A stretch of DNA of 8,602 nucleotides, taken from Actinomycetota bacterium (GTDB taxonomy: Bacteria; Actinomycetota; Actinomycetes; S36-B12). This document shows positions 6,399 through 8,602 of this stretch, piece by piece. The DNA lies in contig RGQW01000067.1 in the NCBI GenBank assembly GCA_010029945.1, positions 1 to 8,602 of the forward strand. Reading direction: 5' to 3'. The translations under genes and the position numbers were made by a program. The first letter of the stretch is position 1. Each line of letters begins with the position of its first letter. Below the pieces are notes generated by a model. It ran no database searches, was not told the origin of the DNA, and saw nothing but the letters and a program-made list of their open reading frames with translations.

Positions 6399-6544
6399 CA
6401 GTGCGCCCTCTCGCGGCCCATCGCCCATGATCGGTCCGATATCTCTGGTGGCGACTCGGGAGCCTCGCGTGTTCTCCCTCGTAGGTAGGCCAGGTCTAGC
6501 GCGAGGCCCCGGGTCCGCTCGTCATCTGTAAGTAGGGCGCACTG
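6399..6544 (+). ncRNA. Candidate structured leader RNA or regulatory stem structure upstream of the transglycosylase gene
   Basis: The 198-base gap 6374-6571 has no credible gene. An 11-base perfect inverted repeat (6399-6409, CAGTGCGCCCT, with 6534-6544) closes a 146-base domain. Nested inside, 6453-6460 plus 6462-6469 pair with 6508-6515 and 6500-6507: 16 pairs, one of them G-U, with a single bulged A at 6461 and a 30-base loop. A weaker TCGCC/GGCGA pairing (6421-6425 with 6450-6454) competes at its base. The outer stem ends 27 bases before GTG 6572. A cis-regulatory leader is plausible. I looked for the conserved blocks of the c-di-AMP (ydaO) riboswitch, which often precedes cell-wall hydrolases in actinobacteria, and did not find them. 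If the gene is instead leaderless, these repeats act only as DNA. Confidence 0.4.
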
Positions 6545-6571
6545 CGCCACCATTCGTCCGATACCGGCCTT

Positions 6572-7735
6572 GTGAAGTCTCTGTGGCGTTGGACGGTTGC
6601 GATCACCGCCATTCCCGTGGCCGTTACCGGCGTCCTGTCATCCGCCCAGGCTTCGTCCCCCGCTGCCTCTACGTCCGCGCGTGCCTTCGTGCCTGCGGAT
6701 GTGCCTGCCGCTGTGCCCGCGTCGTCGCCGTCATCCTTGAGCTACTCCCAAATTCGTACCGAACTTGTCACCGCTTCACGTGCGCTCACCAACGCGCAAG
6801 AACTCGTGACCGCAGCCAGAAGCGACAGCACCGCTGCCACGATCGCTGTGGCCGAAGCCAACAAAGACGTGGCATCGGCCGAGGAGACTCTTGCTCAGGC
6901 CCTGCGCGTTGTGGATCTCACATCGTCCAGTGCGACCGCCGCGCAACAACAGTTGGATGACCGGGCGCGGACGATGTACATCGGCGGTGGCGACGCACCG
7001 GGCCTGTCGGATGTCTTGTTGACGTCAACGGACACCGGCAGCCTCACCCAAGCACTGGCAGATCGTGAATTCCTCAAGACCACCAGCAGAACCGCTGCTA
7101 CCGGAGTCGAAGACTCGCAACGTGCCGTAGCCCAGGCGCAGGCCAGCGCCGATGCCCGCGAGACCGATGTCGCTCTCGCGCGAGCTAGCGCCGATGCCGC
7201 GGAGATGAACCGAGTCGCCGCCGAGGAGGCCGTGCAAGAGGCACTCAATGCCGTGGACGATGCACGCTCCTACGTTCAGCAGTTACTCAAAGTAAGTTCG
7301 CGTGACAACTCGCGCGACTACCGAAAGATCGAACGCTGCGGCGATTGGCTCACCAAGCTGCTCGCCCGCGTGGGTTTCGAGGGTGAGAATCTGCGCGAGG
7401 CGTGGGCCATTGTGATGCGCGAAAGCGGCGGCAACGAGGACGCCATCAGCGTCACTAACGATCTCGGTCTCTTTCAGATCAACACTTTCGCGTGGAGCGG
7501 CCAAGACTGGTTCAACAGGGAACTGTTGCTCACCCGCGAATACAACGCCCAGGTGGCGTTGATGCTGTCGCAGGGCGGCAAATCCTGGTACGCCTGGGGA
7601 CTCGACGGTCAAGGCCGACTGAACCCGGGGGCCTACGTGAATTCCGGGTGGAGCGACGAGCAGATCAATGGCCTGCTCGACCGCTACCTCCGGTGGTACA
7701 AGTCCTACCCGTGTCGGCCCGCCTACGAGGCCTGA
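6572..7735 (+). CDS. Secreted coiled-coil protein with C-terminal lysozyme-like transglycosylase domain
   Basis: This 387-residue exported protein begins with a Sec signal peptide (MKSLWRW, hydrophobic core, likely cut after AQA at 25-27). A Pro/Ala/Ser linker runs to about 55. Residues about 57-245 are an Ala/Gln/Glu-rich coiled coil like the N-terminal region of PcsB-type peptidoglycan hydrolases, broken by a loop at YIGGGDAPGLSDVLL (136-150). The C-terminal domain (about 250-387) looks lysozyme-like: MRESGG with Glu284 as candidate catalytic acid, NDLGLFQIN (296-304), and SWYAWG (338-343). It probably cleaves peptidoglycan glycan strands outside the cell. The mature protein has just two cysteines, Cys256 (ERCGDW) and Cys381 (YPCRP), at both ends of the catalytic domain, so one disulfide could clamp it. 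The GTG start gives a good signal peptide but lacks a Shine-Dalgarno. Confidence 0.85.
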   Translation: MKSLWRWTVAITAIPVAVTGVLSSAQASSPAASTSARAFVPADVPAAVPASSPSSLSYSQIRTELVTASRALTNAQELVTAARSDSTAATIAVAEANKDVASAEETLAQALRVVDLTSSSATAAQQQLDDRARTMYIGGGDAPGLSDVLLTSTDTGSLTQALADREFLKTTSRTAATGVEDSQRAVAQAQASADARETDVALARASADAAEMNRVAAEEAVQEALNAVDDARSYVQQLLKVSSRDNSRDYRKIERCGDWLTKLLARVGFEGENLREAWAIVMRESGGNEDAISVTNDLGLFQINTFAWSGQDWFNRELLLTREYNAQVALMLSQGGKSWYAWGLDGQGRLNPGAYVNSGWSDEQINGLLDRYLRWYKSYPCRPAYEA

Positions 7736-7755
7736 CCGACACGCCGATCAGATCA

Positions 7756-8139
7756 TCAGCCCGACGCGAGTGCCTTGGCCTTGAGCTGATCGAACTCCTC
7801 CTGGGAAATCGTTCCCGCATCCAGGAGTGCTTTCGCTGATGAAATCTGGTCCGCAGGAGAAACGCTGCCGACGGCGTTTTGAATGTATGCCTTCTGCGCC
7901 TCGTCTGCGGCCTGCATTTGGGCTTGACGTCGCTCGGCCATCGAGTTGCCGCGGGCGATCAGGTACACCAGGACGGTGATGGGCGGGAAAATGAGAAGGA
8001 AGATGATCCACACGGCTTTCTTGCCTCCGCCGAGACTCTTGTCGGCGAACAAATCCATGACCACCATGAAGAAGACCATGAAGAACATGACCATGAAGAA
8101 GATGATCAGCAAGGACCACAGCACTTGTCCAAAACCCAT
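7756..8139 (-). CDS. Small PLDc_N/SHOCT domain membrane protein
   Basis: This 127-residue protein has two membrane helices. The first (about 6-29) is almost all Met, Phe, Val, Ile and Leu. The second (about 43-63) includes WIIFLLIFPPITVLVYLIARG. The stretch from VMDLFADKS to LIARG resembles the PLDc_N domain, a two-helix membrane module found alone or before phospholipase D domains. A charged Gln/Ala-rich helix follows (about 67-88). Residues about 97-125 (ISSAKALLDAGTISQEEFDQLKAKAL) are a SHOCT motif, a short oligomerisation or binding helix pair typical of C-termini. No enzymatic function is expected. The start has a good Shine-Dalgarno. It converges on the transglycosylase gene with a 20-base gap and no obvious terminator. 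Confidence 0.85.
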   Translation of the reverse strand: MGFGQVLWSLLIIFFMVMFFMVFFMVVMDLFADKSLGGGKKAVWIIFLLIFPPITVLVYLIARGNSMAERRQAQMQAADEAQKAYIQNAVGSVSPADQISSAKALLDAGTISQEEFDQLKAKALASG

Positions 8140-8145
8140 GACATA

Positions 8146-8150
8146 CCTTT
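8146..8150 (-). promoter_or_regulatory. Shine-Dalgarno for the SHOCT gene
   Basis: AAAGG on the minus strand lies six bases upstream of ATG 8139, fixing that start. Confidence 0.6.
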
Positions 8151-8246
8151 CGTTGAGAGAACTCCACCCTACTCATCGACCTATTTATCGACGCAGCCGT
8201 GCATTGCGCAAGGGAAGGGATAGTCAACGTAGGCGTGGATAAAGCA

Positions 8247-8456
8247 ATGAGAACGGACAGAATCTACGATGGTCGTGTGGAATTCGAGACCTTCACCGTC
8301 GCGATCCCGATCAGCGCGTCGTTCACGCGCCACCTCGACGTCCAAGCACCCACGGCCGACGCTGCACTTCTCCTAGCCACCGAGCACGCCCTCGACACGG
8401 GGGTCTTGATGCACGGTGAACCGTGGATCGTGAAAGGCGCCGACGAAAACTTGTAG
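8247..8456 (+). CDS. Small protein of unknown function
   Basis: The frame gives 69 residues from ATG 8247. Alternatives in the same frame are GTG 8235 (73 residues) and GTG 8199 (85 residues); no start has a well-placed Shine-Dalgarno, although GGGAAGG occurs at 8212-8218. The protein is soluble, with beta-type character in VEFETFTVAIPIS, then TRHLDVQAPTADAALLLATEHALD likely forming a strand and a helix, and a Trp-containing end (HGEPWIVKG). It has no Cys, no signal and no membrane segment. I do not recognise a family. Coding is supported by GC-rich third positions and by the lack of any competing frame here. It is divergent from the SHOCT gene. Confidence 0.55.
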   Translation: MRTDRIYDGRVEFETFTVAIPISASFTRHLDVQAPTADAALLLATEHALDTGVLMHGEPWIVKGADENL

Positions 8457-8547
8457 CCCGCTCACCCAGAATTGCTGAACCCCCTCATAGCGCCACTCCT
8501 AATAGTTAGTCTTACGTTCGCGATTCAACAAACCGCACCTCACGCTT

Positions 8548-8551
8548 GGAG
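8548..8551 (+). promoter_or_regulatory. Shine-Dalgarno for the right-edge gene
   Basis: GGAG lies six bases before ATG 8558. The preceding 91 bases (8457-8547) hold no gene; an AT-richer patch at 8498-8515 could contain a promoter, but no clear box pair was found. Confidence 0.5.
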
Positions 8552-8557
8552 AAACTC

Positions 8558-8602
8558 ATGCACATTTCCACCGCCCACGTGGCCGCTGTCCTTAGTACCG
8601 GC
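8558..8602 (+). CDS. Start of an unidentified gene (partial, runs off right edge)
   Basis: ATG 8558 follows a well-placed GGAG and opens a frame of exactly 15 codons to the window end (MHISTAHVAAVLSTG). The sequence is too short to recognise. The Ala/Val-rich start could be an N-terminal helix. The Shine-Dalgarno spacing is the main support. Confidence 0.5.
   Translation, partial: MHISTAHVAAVLSTG

Noticed and set aside
6453..6515. Rho-independent terminator of the DUF3159 gene
   Set aside because: The stem is strong but has a 30-base loop and no following T-run, and sits 80 bases after the stop.
6374..6571. c-di-AMP (ydaO) riboswitch before the transglycosylase
   Set aside because: Location fits, but the conserved blocks of the class as I know them are not recognisable. 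A covariance-model search would decide.

Overview
The window is GC-rich, densely packed DNA from an actinobacterium (Actinomycetota, class not determinable here). Support for this comes from a DUF3159 protein, a VKOR-type disulfide enzyme with a CPWC motif, frequent GTG starts, -10-like boxes placed directly at start codons as in leaderless genes, and a SHOCT/PLDc_N small membrane protein. No mobile element, tRNA, rRNA, CRISPR array or replication origin was seen.

Layout. (1) 1-1403, minus: N-terminal 467 residues of a lipoprotein that runs off the left edge. It has no stop codon inside the window, so it is easy to miss. It carries a Cys/His/Asp(Asn) arrangement typical of papain-like cysteine peptidases. 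(2) 1404-1537: divergent intergenic region with a near-palindrome. (3) 1538-2945, plus: a sulfite-oxidase/YedY-like molybdopterin protein and an overlapping four-histidine b561-type cytochrome, a probable membrane-linked redox pair. (4) 2942-5537, minus: a three-gene operon in transcription order SAM methyltransferase, class V aminotransferase (cysteine-desulfurase-like, VC1184 type), VKOR. Its genes are joined by ATGA and GTGA overlaps, and its last stop overlaps the cytochrome stop in a shared CTAG. (5) 5615-6373, plus: DUF3159 membrane protein, divergent from the operon. (6) 6374-6571: non-coding, with two nested long stems, a candidate structured leader RNA. (7) 6572-7735, plus: secreted coiled-coil protein with a C-terminal lysozyme-like/transglycosylase domain. 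(8) 7756-8139, minus: PLDc_N + SHOCT membrane protein. (9) 8247-8456, plus: 69-residue protein of unknown function. (10) 8558-8602, plus: first 15 codons of a gene that leaves the window.

How they may work together. Two envelope redox systems meet tail to tail. The molybdoenzyme/cytochrome b pair probably exchanges electrons with the quinone pool. VKOR feeds electrons from extracytoplasmic disulfide formation into the same pool. Two exported proteins in the window, the lipoprotein and the transglycosylase, contain cysteines that could be disulfide-bonded. That link is inference. The most interesting items are the unannotated papain-like lipoprotein, the structured leader before the cell-wall enzyme, and the aminotransferase that lacks the desulfurase cysteine. 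I found no clearly new multi-gene system.
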